A DNA stretch of 48,449 bases from Lachnospiraceae bacterium (GCA_030538915.1 JAUNTC010000004.1:1-48449); one strand, 5' to 3'. Shown: positions 6,952-16,093, numbered from the stretch's first letter. Numbers and translations are program-made. The notes: generated by a model not told the origin, from the letters alone.

Positions 6952-8703
6952 TTATTCAGTTACATTTGCAAACTGACTTTGATATAACGTTTTATAAAAT
7001 CCGTCGTTTTCAATGAGAGAAGTATGTGTGCCCTGCTCAATGATCTTTCCCTCTTTCATAACGAGAATAAGATCTGCATTCTGGATCGTTGAGAGACGGT
7101 GAGCTACGATAAAGCTTGTGCGTCCCTGCATCAGTCGATCAAACGCTTCCTGGATCTTAAGCTCGGTACGTGTGTCAATGCTTGAAGTCGCCTCATCTAA
7201 AATAAGCATCGGTGGCAGGGCGAGCATGACGCGGGTGATACATAAGAGCTGTCTTTGTCCCTGGCTTAAGCTGTCTTCGTGGAGCATTGTATCCAGTCCA
7301 TCCGGAAGACGGCGAATGAAGGATAGGCTGTGTGAGCGCTTAGCTGCTTCTATAATTTCGTCCTCCGATGCATCTGGTTTTCCAATACAGATGTTTTCGC
7401 GAACCGTTCCGGCTTTGATCCACGTATCCTGAAGCACCATGCCGAATCCGTGGCGAAGGGAATGACGTGTGACTTTGGAAATGTCGGTGTCATCAATGGA
7501 GATGGCTCCATTTTGTACGTCGTAGAAACGCATCAGCAAATTGATCAGTGTCGTTTTTCCACAACCGGTCGGACCTACAATAGCAACGCGCATACCAGGC
7601 TTGACCGAGAGGTTAAAGTCACGGATCAGTTCTTTCGAAGGATCGTAGCTGAAGGCTACATCGTGAATTTCAACTTTTCCGGTTATGTCTGTTAATTCTT
7701 TTTCCGGTTCTTTTGATTCAGTTTCGGCCTCTAAAATTTCAAAAATACGGGAGGCACATGCAAGTGCATTCTGCAATTCTGTAACGACAGAACTGATATC
7801 GTTGAATGGCTTCATATATTGGTTTGCATAGGCAAGCATTACAGAGAGTCCACCAATCGTCAACATATTATAAGGAACGAGAATAGCTCCTAAAAGAGCA
7901 ACTCCGGCATAAATGATATTATTAACGAAACGGGTTGACGGATTTGTAAGACTGCTGTAGAAGACTGCCTTCTGGCTGTATTCCTTCAAGTCCTCATTAA
8001 TTTGTGCAAAACGCTCAGAGGCTGTGGATTCGTATCCAAACGCATGGACGATTCGTTGGTTTCCAATCATTTCTTCGATGAGAGCCGTCTGTTTTCCACG
8101 TGTGTCGCTCTGCTTGTGGAACATTTCATAAGAATGTGAGGAAACAAATTTCGCAACAAAGAAACTAAGCGGTGTCAACACAACGACGAGCAGTGTGATC
8201 CATATATTTTTCGATAACATGAAAGCAAGCGTTACAATAATTGTTACAATACCAGAAAAGAGCTGTGTAAATCCAAGCAGTAATCCGTCAGATAAAATAT
8301 CTGTATCTGCGATCACGCGGCTTACGATATCGCCGGTGCTGTGCGCATCAAGGTAAGAAAGTGGTAGATGCGAAATCTTTTGGATCGCTTTAGAACGAAT
8401 ATCTTTTACAGTATGATAAGTCATACGGTTATTGATCATATTCATGATCCATGTAAGGATGGAAGAGAGCACGATCAATGTTGTCACACGTCCGAGGAAA
8501 TAAAGCATTTTGTGGAAATGAACCTGGTGTGCGGCAACAACCTGATCGATGGCATTCCCAAAAAGGATTGGGACATATAGCTGGATCACAACCGTTGTAC
8601 ATGCAAGAAGTATGGATAAGATTAAGAGAAAACGGTATCGTCCAATGAAGCGCAGCACTTTGAAAAGTGTTGTCATATTTTTACTTTTTTTATTGTCTGT
8701 CAT
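6952..8703 (-). CDS. ABC exporter half-transporter, consensus-site subunit
   Basis: A fused six-helix transmembrane domain (about residues 15-310) and nucleotide-binding domain, 583 residues. The NBD has Walker A GPTGCGKTT, the signature LSQGQRQ, Walker B MLILDEATSSID with the catalytic glutamate, and the switch histidine in VAHRLSTI. It pairs with the upstream gene, whose NBD is catalytically degenerate, as in TM287/288 or LmrCD-type heterodimers. Here this subunit supplies the active Walker B while the partner supplies the canonical LSGGQ. The ATG overlaps the partner's stop by 4 bp (ATGA), which fits co-translation and equal amounts. Multidrug or peptide export is the usual role. The substrate is unknown. 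Confidence 0.92.
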   Translation of the reverse strand: MTDNKKSKNMTTLFKVLRFIGRYRFLLILSILLACTTVVIQLYVPILFGNAIDQVVAAHQVHFHKMLYFLGRVTTLIVLSSILTWIMNMINNRMTYHTVKDIRSKAIQKISHLPLSYLDAHSTGDIVSRVIADTDILSDGLLLGFTQLFSGIVTIIVTLAFMLSKNIWITLLVVVLTPLSFFVAKFVSSHSYEMFHKQSDTRGKQTALIEEMIGNQRIVHAFGYESTASERFAQINEDLKEYSQKAVFYSSLTNPSTRFVNNIIYAGVALLGAILVPYNMLTIGGLSVMLAYANQYMKPFNDISSVVTELQNALACASRIFEILEAETESKEPEKELTDITGKVEIHDVAFSYDPSKELIRDFNLSVKPGMRVAIVGPTGCGKTTLINLLMRFYDVQNGAISIDDTDISKVTRHSLRHGFGMVLQDTWIKAGTVRENICIGKPDASEDEIIEAAKRSHSLSFIRRLPDGLDTMLHEDSLSQGQRQLLCITRVMLALPPMLILDEATSSIDTRTELKIQEAFDRLMQGRTSFIVAHRLSTIQNADLILVMKEGKIIEQGTHTSLIENDGFYKTLYQSQFANVTE

Positions 8704-10454
8704 ACAGCTGCCGCCTCCTTTTTATTCTGCTTTTGTTCTTCCGGAAATTGTGAATAATAGATTTCCTGATATGTGTTGCAATGATTTAACAGTTCGTCAT
8801 GTGTTCCAATACCTGCAAGTTTTCCATCATCCAGGACAAGAATCAAATCTGCCTGTCGGATACTTGCAGAACGCTGGGAGACGAGGAAGGTAGTCGTATC
8901 TTTGCAGTAGGTGTGCAGTGCTTTTCGAAGCGCGGCATCTGTTGCAAAATCGAGAGCACTTGCACTGTCATCAAGGATTAATATTTCCGGACATTTTACA
9001 AGTGCACGGGCGATTGTAAGACGCTGCTTCTGACCGCCGGAAAGATTACGCCCACTTTGAGCAATCTTAAAATCAAGCTGTCTTTTTTTTGCCTTTACAA
9101 CATCGGTTGCCTGGGCAACGTCAAGAGCTTCCCAAAGTTCTTTATCTGTTGCGGTATCTTTTCCCCAGCGGAGATTGTCGCGGATCGTTCCATTAAAGAG
9201 TACGGCGCTCTGTGGTACGATACCAAGTTTTGCACAGAGATCCTTGCGGCTGTAATCCTTGATGGACTTTCCATCGAGCTGGATCGTTCCCTTTGTCGTA
9301 TCGTAGAAGCGGGAAATCAGATTTACGAGTGTTGATTTTCCACTTCCTGTACTTCCGATAATACCGACCGTCTGTCCTTTTTTTACAGAAAATGTAATAT
9401 CACTCAAGCTTTCTTCACCGGCTCCTTTATAAGCAAAGGAAACGTGGTCGAAGGAGACCGCTGTATCTGTCTGTTTGAAATCTTTTACTGTTTCTTCCGG
9501 ATAAGACATAGAGGAAGAAATGTGGAAAATCCCGGCAACGCGGTCTGCGCAGGCAACCGATTTGTTAAGTGTAATAATAAGAGAAGCAAGCTTGATCAAT
9601 TCGACAACGATCTGTGCCATATAGTTATAGAGGGCAACTACTTCTCCCTGTTTTAAGTTTCCAACATTTACTTCGATTCCGGCTTTATAGATTAAGATGA
9701 CAGTTGCCATATTAATAAGAAGATAAGTCAGCGGATTCAAAAGTGCGGAAATACGTCCGACAAATTCATTTAACTTTGTTAGTGCATGGTTGGCCTGATC
9801 AAAGTTATTTAAAGAAGCTTCTTCCTGACAAAATGCACGGATTACACGAACACCGGTTAGATTTTCACGAGTAAGACCAGTCAGATGATCTAATTTGCTT
9901 TGTACTTTTTTTAAAAGTGGGATACTGATCAGCATGATTGAAAAGACAACGACAAATAAAACCGGGATAGCAACAACAAATATGAAAGCGCAGCGCACAT
10001 TGATCATAAATGCCATGACCATTGCGCCGATGACAATAAACGGGCTTCGAAGCAAAAGACGAAGTCCGAGATTTAATCCGTTCTGTACTTGATTGACATC
10101 GTCTGTAATCCTTGTGATGAGTGTGTCTGTTCCTAAAGTGTCAAGCTCTGTAAAAGAAAGAGTTCCAATATGATCAAACAGAGCCTGTCTGACTTTTGTA
10201 GCAAATCCAACACTTGCTCTTGCAGCGTAAAACTGTGCAGTAAAGCTGCAGGTCAGTCCAATCGCTGCCATAAGAAGCAGAATCAGAAACTGCTGTAAAA
10301 TAAAAATACGGTCATTGTTTGCAATACCGATATCGATGATACGCGCTACAATGAGTGGCACGATCAGATCGAAAATAACTTCCAGAAGTTTAAAGAAGGG
10401 AGCTAAAAAGCTCTCTTTCTTATAACCGGAAAGATAAACACCAAGTGTTCGCAT
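8700..10454 (-). CDS. ABC exporter half-transporter, degenerate-site subunit
   Basis: This 584-residue partner half-transporter has an N-terminal transmembrane domain and a C-terminal NBD. Walker A is GSTGSGKST and the signature is a canonical LSGGQKQR. Walker B reads ILILDDSASALD, with Asp in place of the catalytic Glu, and the switch-loop residue is Gln (LVSQRSASI) instead of His. These are the same two substitutions that mark the degenerate subunit of TM287/288-like heterodimers. An AGGAGG box lies 6 nt before the ATG at 10454, so a longer in-frame start at 10475 is unlikely. It follows lrgB by 33 nt with no terminator, so it is probably in the lrgAB transcript. Confidence 0.92.
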   Translation of the reverse strand: MRTLGVYLSGYKKESFLAPFFKLLEVIFDLIVPLIVARIIDIGIANNDRIFILQQFLILLLMAAIGLTCSFTAQFYAARASVGFATKVRQALFDHIGTLSFTELDTLGTDTLITRITDDVNQVQNGLNLGLRLLLRSPFIVIGAMVMAFMINVRCAFIFVVAIPVLFVVVFSIMLISIPLLKKVQSKLDHLTGLTRENLTGVRVIRAFCQEEASLNNFDQANHALTKLNEFVGRISALLNPLTYLLINMATVILIYKAGIEVNVGNLKQGEVVALYNYMAQIVVELIKLASLIITLNKSVACADRVAGIFHISSSMSYPEETVKDFKQTDTAVSFDHVSFAYKGAGEESLSDITFSVKKGQTVGIIGSTGSGKSTLVNLISRFYDTTKGTIQLDGKSIKDYSRKDLCAKLGIVPQSAVLFNGTIRDNLRWGKDTATDKELWEALDVAQATDVVKAKKRQLDFKIAQSGRNLSGGQKQRLTIARALVKCPEILILDDSASALDFATDAALRKALHTYCKDTTTFLVSQRSASIRQADLILVLDDGKLAGIGTHDELLNHCNTYQEIYYSQFPEEQKQNKKEAAAV

Positions 10455-10487
10455 AACATTCCTCCTGATAAACATTATAAAAATAGA

Positions 10488-11177
10488 TTATATAAACTGA
10501 GCAAACAAAGATGCGCCCACGACTGTGATCAGCCCTGACACAGCAATGGACAGGCTGCTCATTGCGCCTTCAATCTCACCCATTTCCATTGCTCTTACAG
10601 TTCCTATAGCATGCGATGCACTTCCTATCGCAATACCACGGGCTATCGGCTCTTTGATACGACAGTGATGACAGATGAAAGGAGCGAGAATATTTCCTAA
10701 AATACCTGTCAGAATAATGACTGCAACAGTAAGCGTTACATATCCACCCAGTTCTTCGGAAACGCCGATACCGATTGCTGTAGTGATCGATTTTGGGAGA
10801 AATGTAATATATTCTTTATGTGAGAGATTAAAGAAAATTGCCATTGCAAGAATAGAGCCAAGTGATGCCAATACGCCAGATAAGATTCCGGTTATTACAG
10901 CAATCAGATTTTTCTTTAAAAGTTCAAACTGCTCATACAGGGGGATAGCCAGACAGACCGTCGCCGGAGTGAGCAGATAGCTCAAATATTTTGCACCACT
11001 GTAGTATACTTTGTAATCAATTTTTGCTATTGTAAGCAGAGCAATAATAGATGCGACAGAAATGAGCAGTGGATTTAAGATTGCCAACTTGAATTTGTCC
11101 TGCAGGGCATATCCTAAGCCATATGCAATCAGGCTTATCGTTACACCGAAGAAGACAGAGTTTTCAAAAAAATTCAT
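10488..11177 (-). CDS. lrgB: LrgB-family membrane protein
   Basis: A 229-residue polytopic membrane protein of the LrgB/CidB family. Diagnostic segments are [35 protein letters not shown] and [31 protein letters not shown]. LrgAB pairs were first described as antiholin-like regulators of murein hydrolases. Several homologues (for example B. subtilis PftAB) act as pyruvate transporters, so carboxylate or overflow-metabolite transport is the more likely role. The start at 11177 gives a 4-bp ATGA overlap with the lrgA stop. A longer in-frame reading to 11303 runs across lrgA sequence and is rejected. Confidence 0.93.
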   Translation of the reverse strand: MNFFENSVFFGVTISLIAYGLGYALQDKFKLAILNPLLISVASIIALLTIAKIDYKVYYSGAKYLSYLLTPATVCLAIPLYEQFELLKKNLIAVITGILSGVLASLGSILAMAIFFNLSHKEYITFLPKSITTAIGIGVSEELGGYVTLTVAVIILTGILGNILAPFICHHCRIKEPIARGIAIGSASHAIGTVRAMEMGEIEGAMSSLSIAVSGLITVVGASLFAQFI

Positions 11178-11533
11178 GAGTCTTTCCTTTCTGTAAAATG
11201 AATGAATGCCTGTGTTGTGTGACCTGCAACGATCATTACGAAGATTGTTGAAAGTACCGTTATAATAAGGTACGGAAGAAGCTTCGGTGCGATCGATTTC
11301 CATGATGTAATTAGTCCTACGGCAGCAGGGATGAACATCAGTGGCATAATTTCAATGAGAAACATGCCGGCATCTTTTACCGAAGAAATGTCTACGAGTT
11401 TAAAGTGCAGACAAAGAAGCATTAAGACCAATCCATAAATGCTTGCAGGAACCGGGAGCGGGATCAGATAATTTAAGAGCTCTCCAAGAAAAGAGATGGC
11501 AAGAATAATGCCAAATTGTTTGATATATTTCAT
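11174..11533 (-). CDS. lrgA: LrgA/CidA-family membrane protein
   Basis: A small membrane protein of 119 residues with four predicted helices. The LrgA signature includes FLGELLNYLIPLPVPASIYG and DAGMFLIEIMPLMFIPAAVGL. It is the partner of LrgB. The chosen ATG (11533) is preceded by AGGAG at 10 nt, and this box lies in the last codons of the Rrf2 gene, whose stop is at 11538. Translation of the two is therefore likely linked. An upstream in-frame extension to 11587 lies inside the regulator gene and was rejected. Confidence 0.92.
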   Translation of the reverse strand: MKYIKQFGIILAISFLGELLNYLIPLPVPASIYGLVLMLLCLHFKLVDISSVKDAGMFLIEIMPLMFIPAAVGLITSWKSIAPKLLPYLIITVLSTIFVMIVAGHTTQAFIHFTERKDS

Positions 11534-11537
11534 GTTG

Positions 11538-11978
11538 TTATGACTCCTCTTTTTGATTTTTTTTCTGCTGGTTTTGCGATTGTGCAATAAGATCAGCTAA
11601 AGTGATGCCAAAAAAGTAATCGTGTACCATGGTATTAAATTTCTGCCACATAGGCAATGTAATGCACTGTGCAGCTCGTTCACACGTTTCAGCTCCCGGT
11701 GCCAGGCAGGCAACGGAAGATAAATTTCCTTCCGAGAGCATCAGAATCTCGCCGATTGTGTAATCTTCTGGTGCGCGGGTTAACTGATAGCCGCCGCCCT
11801 TGCCGCGGAGTCCTTTTAATAGTTTTTCTTTTACAAGTACTTTTAAAACAATTTCCAGATATTTATCCGAAAGTCCCTGCCGTGCTGCAATATCTTTAAG
11901 TGGTATATAACGATTCGGCTCTTGCATGGCAAGATCAAGCATAACACGGATGGAATATCTGCCTTTTGTTGATATCAT
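11538..11978 (-). CDS. Rrf2-family transcriptional regulator with a three-cysteine cluster
   Basis: A 146-residue regulator with an N-terminal winged helix (opening MISTKGRYSIRVMLDLA) and a GKGGGYQL wing typical of the Rrf2/IscR family. Three cysteines, in CLAPGAETC and ERAAQC, have C-x7-C-x5-C spacing like the ligand loop of IscR-type Fe-S regulators, so it may sense oxygen, nitric oxide or Fe-S status. It is the first gene of the run rrf2-lrgA-lrgB-two ABC genes and has a perfect ribosome binding site (GAGGAGG). An imperfect palindrome over its -10 box suggests it represses its own operon. Whether it holds a cluster cannot be told from sequence. Confidence 0.9.
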   Translation of the reverse strand: MISTKGRYSIRVMLDLAMQEPNRYIPLKDIAARQGLSDKYLEIVLKVLVKEKLLKGLRGKGGGYQLTRAPEDYTIGEILMLSEGNLSSVACLAPGAETCERAAQCITLPMWQKFNTMVHDYFFGITLADLIAQSQNQQKKNQKEES

Positions 11979-12007
11979 ATTTTATTACCTCCTCTAGTCA
12001 CTAATTA

Positions 12008-12039
12008 CCTATTATACCGAAGGGTAATAGGCGTTTCAA
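12008..12039 (-). promoter_or_regulatory. Promoter and candidate Rrf2 operator
   Basis: On the minus strand, TTGAAA (12039-12034) and TATAAT (12016-12011) are separated by 17 nt. An imperfect dyad, CCTATTACC with GGTATAATAGG (12008-12031), covers the -10 box and most of the spacer, the place expected for a repressor site. Confidence 0.65.
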
Positions 12040-12057
12040 GGTGCGATGGGGAAAAAG

Positions 12058-12087
12058 TTGACAAAAATATAGAAAAGACAGTATGAT
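12058..12087 (+). promoter_or_regulatory. Sigma-A promoter of the LysR gene
   Basis: TTGACA (12058-12063) and TATGAT (12082-12087) are separated by 18 nt. It lies back to back with the Rrf2 operon promoter about 20 bp away, so the Rrf2 protein could affect both. Confidence 0.65.
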
Positions 12088-12124
12088 TACTCCAAATATT
12101 TTGCAAAGAAAGGAAGGGGCGCGT

Positions 12125-13030
12125 ATGACACTTGTACAGCTTAGATATGTCGTTACAGTGGCACAGGCAGGAACATTGACGGAGGCCGCAAAAGAGTTAT
12201 TTATCTCGCAGCCAAGCCTTACAAAATCAATCAAAGAGCTGGAAAAAGAAATGCAGATAGAAATTTTTGAGCGGACAAATAAAGGAATTGTCGTGTCCAA
12301 AGAGGGAGAAGAATTTCTTGCATATGCAAGACAGGTGTTAGAACAGGCAGATCTTTTAGAAGAAAAGTACACGAATAAAAGTGCAAGAAAACAGGAATTA
12401 TCCGTGTCAACGCAACATTATTCTTTCGCTGTAAATGCATTTGTTGACCTGATCAAAGAATATGGAAAAGAAAAGTATGATTTTTCGCTGCGTGAGACAC
12501 AGACCTTTGAGATTATTGAGGATGTGGCTAGTTTAAAAAGCGAGAATGGAATTTTATATAAAAACTGCTTCAATGCATCGGTAATCGACAAATTGTTAAA
12601 GTCCAATGATCTTGTATTTGAAAGATTATTTGTTGCCAAACCACACATCTTTATAAGCTCAAAAAGTCCACTTGCCGGAAAGAAGAGTGTGACGATGGAA
12701 GAGCTGAAGCCGTATCCATATTTGTCGTTCGAACAGGGAGAACACAATGCATTTTATTTTTCGGAGGAGATTTTCAGTATGGTAGAACGACCGAAAAATA
12801 TCCGTGTAAGAGACAGAGCAACATTGTTTAACCTGTTGATCGGATTGAATGGATATACAGTGTGCAGCGGTGTCATCGATGAAGATCTGAATGGATCGGA
12901 TATTATTGCAGTACCATTAGATGAAGAGGGCGAGATGGAAATCGGTATTCTGACACATAAAAAATCCCATCTGAGCCGTCTTGGCAAGGCATATCTGGAA
13001 GCGTTGCGAAAATATGCGGATAGCGAATAG
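12125..13030 (+). CDS. LysR-family transcriptional regulator
   Basis: A 301-residue regulator. The N-terminal helix-turn-helix reads LRYVVTVAQAGTLTEAAKELFISQPSLTKSIKELE, followed by the linker helix and a two-subdomain periplasmic-binding-like effector domain (about residues 90-295). A GGAAGGGG box precedes the ATG at 12125. An upstream in-frame ATG at 12083 overlaps the -10 box and is rejected. The gene precedes a purine/xanthine-type permease by 110 bp on the same strand, so control of that permease in response to a nucleobase is a reasonable but untested guess. Confidence 0.9.
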   Translation: MTLVQLRYVVTVAQAGTLTEAAKELFISQPSLTKSIKELEKEMQIEIFERTNKGIVVSKEGEEFLAYARQVLEQADLLEEKYTNKSARKQELSVSTQHYSFAVNAFVDLIKEYGKEKYDFSLRETQTFEIIEDVASLKSENGILYKNCFNASVIDKLLKSNDLVFERLFVAKPHIFISSKSPLAGKKSVTMEELKPYPYLSFEQGEHNAFYFSEEIFSMVERPKNIRVRDRATLFNLLIGLNGYTVCSGVIDEDLNGSDIIAVPLDEEGEMEIGILTHKKSHLSRLGKAYLEALRKYADSE

Positions 13031-13053
13031 AAAATCCAAATAGAAAAATCTTC

Positions 13054-13083
13054 TTTACCTGACTATAGAAAATGATGTAGAAT
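13054..13083 (+). promoter_or_regulatory. Candidate promoter of the NCS2 permease gene
   Basis: TTTACC (13054-13059) and TAGAAT (13078-13083) with an 18-nt spacer. A TG pair just before the -10 could compensate for the weak -35. Confidence 0.45.
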
Positions 13084-13141
13084 GAGATTTATGAATATCA
13101 GTCATTTACGCGTATTCAAAAAAGTCAGAGAGGAAAAAATC

Positions 13142-14545
13142 ATGAACGTGGAAAAAACGAAAGAAACATGTTGTGCAGAAAACATTTATCGACTGAACGG
13201 AAAAGTTCCTTTGGAAAAGGCAATTCCTTTTGGTCTGCAGCACGTACTGGCAATGTTTGTATCAAACCTTGCGCCGGTACTGATCGTGTGCAGTGCGGCA
13301 TTTGTGCGCGGCACGCAGAATCATCTGACGGCAGCAGAGATCACACAGCTTCTGCAGTGTGCGATGTTTGTAGCCGGAATAGGAACCTGTATACAGCTGT
13401 ATCCAATATGGAAGATCGGTGCAAAGCTTCCAATTGTAATGGGAGTCAGCTTTACATTCCTTGGAAGTCTCCTGATGATCGTAACGAATCCATCCCTTGG
13501 ATATGAAGGAATGGTCGGTGCAGTCATTGCCGGAGGTATCTTCGAAGGAATTGTCGGACTCAGTGCAAGATATTGGAAACGCTTTCTTACACCGGTCGTA
13601 TCAGCCTGTGTAGTCATTGCCATTGGATTATCCTTATTGTCTGTAGGAATGGATTCCTGGGGTGGAGGAAATGGAGTAGAAGATTTTGGCGCCTGGTATC
13701 ATCTGGTAGTTGGATTTTTCACATTACTTGTATGTCTGGTATCACGATATCTTTTAAAAGGCGTCTATAAAAATTTGAATATTCTAGTAGGTCTGCTGTG
13801 CGGCTATCTTCTTTCTATTGTATTTACCGTGGCGAATATCGCACCGATGGTAGATTTCTCCGGAATCAGCAAGACGATAGGACAGGTTGGATTTGTAAGT
13901 ATTCCGAGGCTTGTATTTTTTACAAGTCATAAACCGGTATTTGATATCGGCGCATTTTTCACGATCGCCATTGTGTTTTTAGTGTCGGCAGCAGAGACAA
14001 CCGGAGCGACGACAGCGGTTTGCACAGGTGCCCTGGATAGAGATATTGAAATCGATGAGCTGCAAGGCTCTCTTGGAGCAGATGGATTTTCCAGTGCGAT
14101 CTCCGGATGCTTCGGATGCCTTCCGCTTACCTCATTCAGTCAGAATGTAGGATTAGTTACAATGACACGCGTCATTAACCGATTTACAATATTAATGGGA
14201 GCACTGATTTTGATCCTTGCATCTTTATTCCCACCACTTGGAGCATTCTTCCAGTCTCTGCCACAGTCCGTATTGGGTGGATGTACAGTTATGATGTTTG
14301 GTTCAATTATGTACGAAGGAATCAAGATGTTAAAATCTTGCGTATTTGATGATCGTACAATGATCATTGTATCTTTGTCATTTTGTATCGGTGTGGGACT
14401 TACACAGACATCCGGCAACTTTTTTGCTTCCTTCCCACAGGCAGTAGGCGATATTTTCAATGGAAATGCAGTTGCAGGCGTATTTGTAGTCTCCTTGCTG
14501 CTGAGCCTTCTCTTGCCAAAGGAAAAGCAGGAAGATAACAATTAA
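13142..14545 (+). CDS. NCS2-family nucleobase permease (xanthine/uracil type)
   Basis: A 467-residue secondary transporter of the nucleobase-ascorbate transporter family with 12-14 hydrophobic segments. Visible signatures are the QH motif in helix 1 (FGLQHVLAMFVSNLAPV), an ETTGATTAVC segment with the conserved glutamate, and the NAT motif region FSQNVGLVTMTRV. The family carries xanthine, urate or uracil with protons. The ETTGAT form is closer to purine (xanthine/urate) members than to UraA. An AGAGAGG box precedes the ATG at 13142, and a longer reading to 13082 lacks such support. It converges on the MATE gene and the two stop codons share the same TTAA. Confidence 0.87.
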   Translation: MNVEKTKETCCAENIYRLNGKVPLEKAIPFGLQHVLAMFVSNLAPVLIVCSAAFVRGTQNHLTAAEITQLLQCAMFVAGIGTCIQLYPIWKIGAKLPIVMGVSFTFLGSLLMIVTNPSLGYEGMVGAVIAGGIFEGIVGLSARYWKRFLTPVVSACVVIAIGLSLLSVGMDSWGGGNGVEDFGAWYHLVVGFFTLLVCLVSRYLLKGVYKNLNILVGLLCGYLLSIVFTVANIAPMVDFSGISKTIGQVGFVSIPRLVFFTSHKPVFDIGAFFTIAIVFLVSAAETTGATTAVCTGALDRDIEIDELQGSLGADGFSSAISGCFGCLPLTSFSQNVGLVTMTRVINRFTILMGALILILASLFPPLGAFFQSLPQSVLGGCTVMMFGSIMYEGIKMLKSCVFDDRTMIIVSLSFCIGVGLTQTSGNFFASFPQAVGDIFNGNAVAGVFVVSLLLSLLLPKEKQEDNN

Positions 14546-15897
14546 CGAAGCAGTTTTTTTCGCGTGATAAAGTAGGCGGTTGATACCATTGCTCCGGTCA
14601 GTACCCAGGAAATTGGATAGATCGAGATCAGTAAAGTGTAGCTGTGCCATACGCGGATTGCTGTAGAAATCCAGATGAGTCGAAGAACACAGGAACCAAA
14701 AACGGTGAGAATAGCAGGGGTCATAGAGTGCCCCATTCCACGGAGCGCACCGCCGCTGATCTCATAAGTACTTGTTAAAAACTCAAACGTAGTAATAATA
14801 ACGAGTCGAATCATCGCATACTTTGTAACGACCGGATCGGTTGTATATAATTGAATAAAGAAATCTCGTCCCAGAACGATGATCATACTAAGGCTTCCGC
14901 AGAAGAGTATGCTTGCAAGCATAGCTTCGCGGAAGACTTTTTTACATCTGTCATACAATTTTGCACCATAGTTCTGGCTTGTAAACGTTACCGTTGTCTG
15001 GGCAAAACCATTGACGATGAAATAAGTAATATATTCAAAATTCAAGGCAGCAGCGGATCCTGCGATAGCGTCGGAACCAAAGCTATTGATGGAGGACTGG
15101 ATACAGACATTGGCAAGAGAAAAGACCATGCCCTGAAGTCCTGCCGGGATACCGATACGTAAAATACGGCCAAGTTCGAAAGTGTTGATCGTAAGCTTTT
15201 TAAATGAAACCCTGATTGGCTCTTCTTCGTGTAATAAAAATAATACAACTAAAGTGGCACTTACGGCGTTTGCCCCAACCGTAGCAATACCGGCGCCGGC
15301 AACATCCAAGTGAAATCCGGCTACTAAGAGGAAATTAAGAATTACATTTACAATACCCGAAAATATGAGCGCCAGAAGCGGACGTCTTGTATCGCCGATG
15401 CTTCGAAGAATCGATGCACCAAAGTCATAGAGCATCATAAATGGCATTCCAAGAAAATAAATACGAAGGTATACAGTTGCCAGTTCGATTACATTTTCCG
15501 GTGCGCCCATGAGAAGCAGGATTGGATGAGCGACAATCTGTCCAAGAACAAGAAGGAGTGCACCACTGAGTAATGCCATAGTGACAGCAGTATGTACAAC
15601 CTCCGGAATTTTTTTGTCATTCCCTTCTCCGATATAGTTAGCGATAATGACATTTGCGCCCAGTGAAATACCGGAAAATAATGTAACTAAAAGACTGATG
15701 ACCGCTCCGTTGCTTCCAACAGCCGCCAAAGCTTCGCTTCCGGCAAAGCGGCCGACAACAGCAACTCCTACAGAGTTGAAAAGCTGTTGCAATATACTAC
15801 AGGCGGCAAGCGGCAAAGCCATAGCCAGCATGTTTTTAAAGAGACCACCGTGGAGCATATCCATTTGTCTTGATACTTTTTTTGTTTCTTTTCCCAT
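14542..15897 (-). CDS. MATE-family efflux transporter
   Basis: A polytopic transporter of about 451 residues in the DinF-like branch of the MATE family. Repeated motifs are visible in both halves: LPLAACSILQQLFNSVGVAVVGRFAGSEALAAVGSNG early, GASILRSIGDTRRPLLALIFSGIVNVILNF in the middle, and GALRGMGHSMTPAILTVFGSCVLRLIW late. Members export cationic compounds in exchange for Na+ or H+. The start is uncertain: in-frame ATGs lie at 15948, 15915 and 15897, and I chose the last because GGGAG is upstream, though at an 11-nt gap. The stop codon TAA overlaps that of the convergent NCS2 gene. Confidence 0.88.
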   Translation of the reverse strand: MGKETKKVSRQMDMLHGGLFKNMLAMALPLAACSILQQLFNSVGVAVVGRFAGSEALAAVGSNGAVISLLVTLFSGISLGANVIIANYIGEGNDKKIPEVVHTAVTMALLSGALLLVLGQIVAHPILLLMGAPENVIELATVYLRIYFLGMPFMMLYDFGASILRSIGDTRRPLLALIFSGIVNVILNFLLVAGFHLDVAGAGIATVGANAVSATLVVLFLLHEEEPIRVSFKKLTINTFELGRILRIGIPAGLQGMVFSLANVCIQSSINSFGSDAIAGSAAALNFEYITYFIVNGFAQTTVTFTSQNYGAKLYDRCKKVFREAMLASILFCGSLSMIIVLGRDFFIQLYTTDPVVTKYAMIRLVIITTFEFLTSTYEISGGALRGMGHSMTPAILTVFGSCVLRLIWISTAIRVWHSYTLLISIYPISWVLTGAMVSTAYFITRKKLLR

Positions 15898-15980
15898 AAA
15901 TAAACTTTCTCCCATTCGTTTATAATAAGTTTTGTAAGCTTTTAACACGCATATTTGTACTTGAGTCTATTCTTATATAC

Positions 15981-16009
15981 AGTATAGATTTCTAAAAAAA
16001 GAAATACAA
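15981..16009 (-). promoter_or_regulatory. Sigma-A promoter of the MATE gene
   Basis: On the minus strand, TTGTAT (16009-16004) and TATACT (15986-15981) are separated by 17 nt. Confidence 0.55.
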
Positions 16010-16015
16010 GCCTAA

Positions 16016-16044
16016 TTGAAAAAATTGCGCAATCCGATTATAAT
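16016..16044 (+). promoter_or_regulatory. Sigma-A promoter of the HAD-TetR pair, with a palindrome in the spacer
   Basis: TTGAAA (16016-16021) and a perfect TATAAT (16039-16044) are separated by 17 nt. The spacer contains the 10-bp palindrome ATTGCGCAAT (16024-16033), a possible operator. Confidence 0.65.
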
Positions 16045-16093
16045 TCATAGTATATGTTTACAATGAATCCGAACAGGAAGAAAGGTACGAAGT

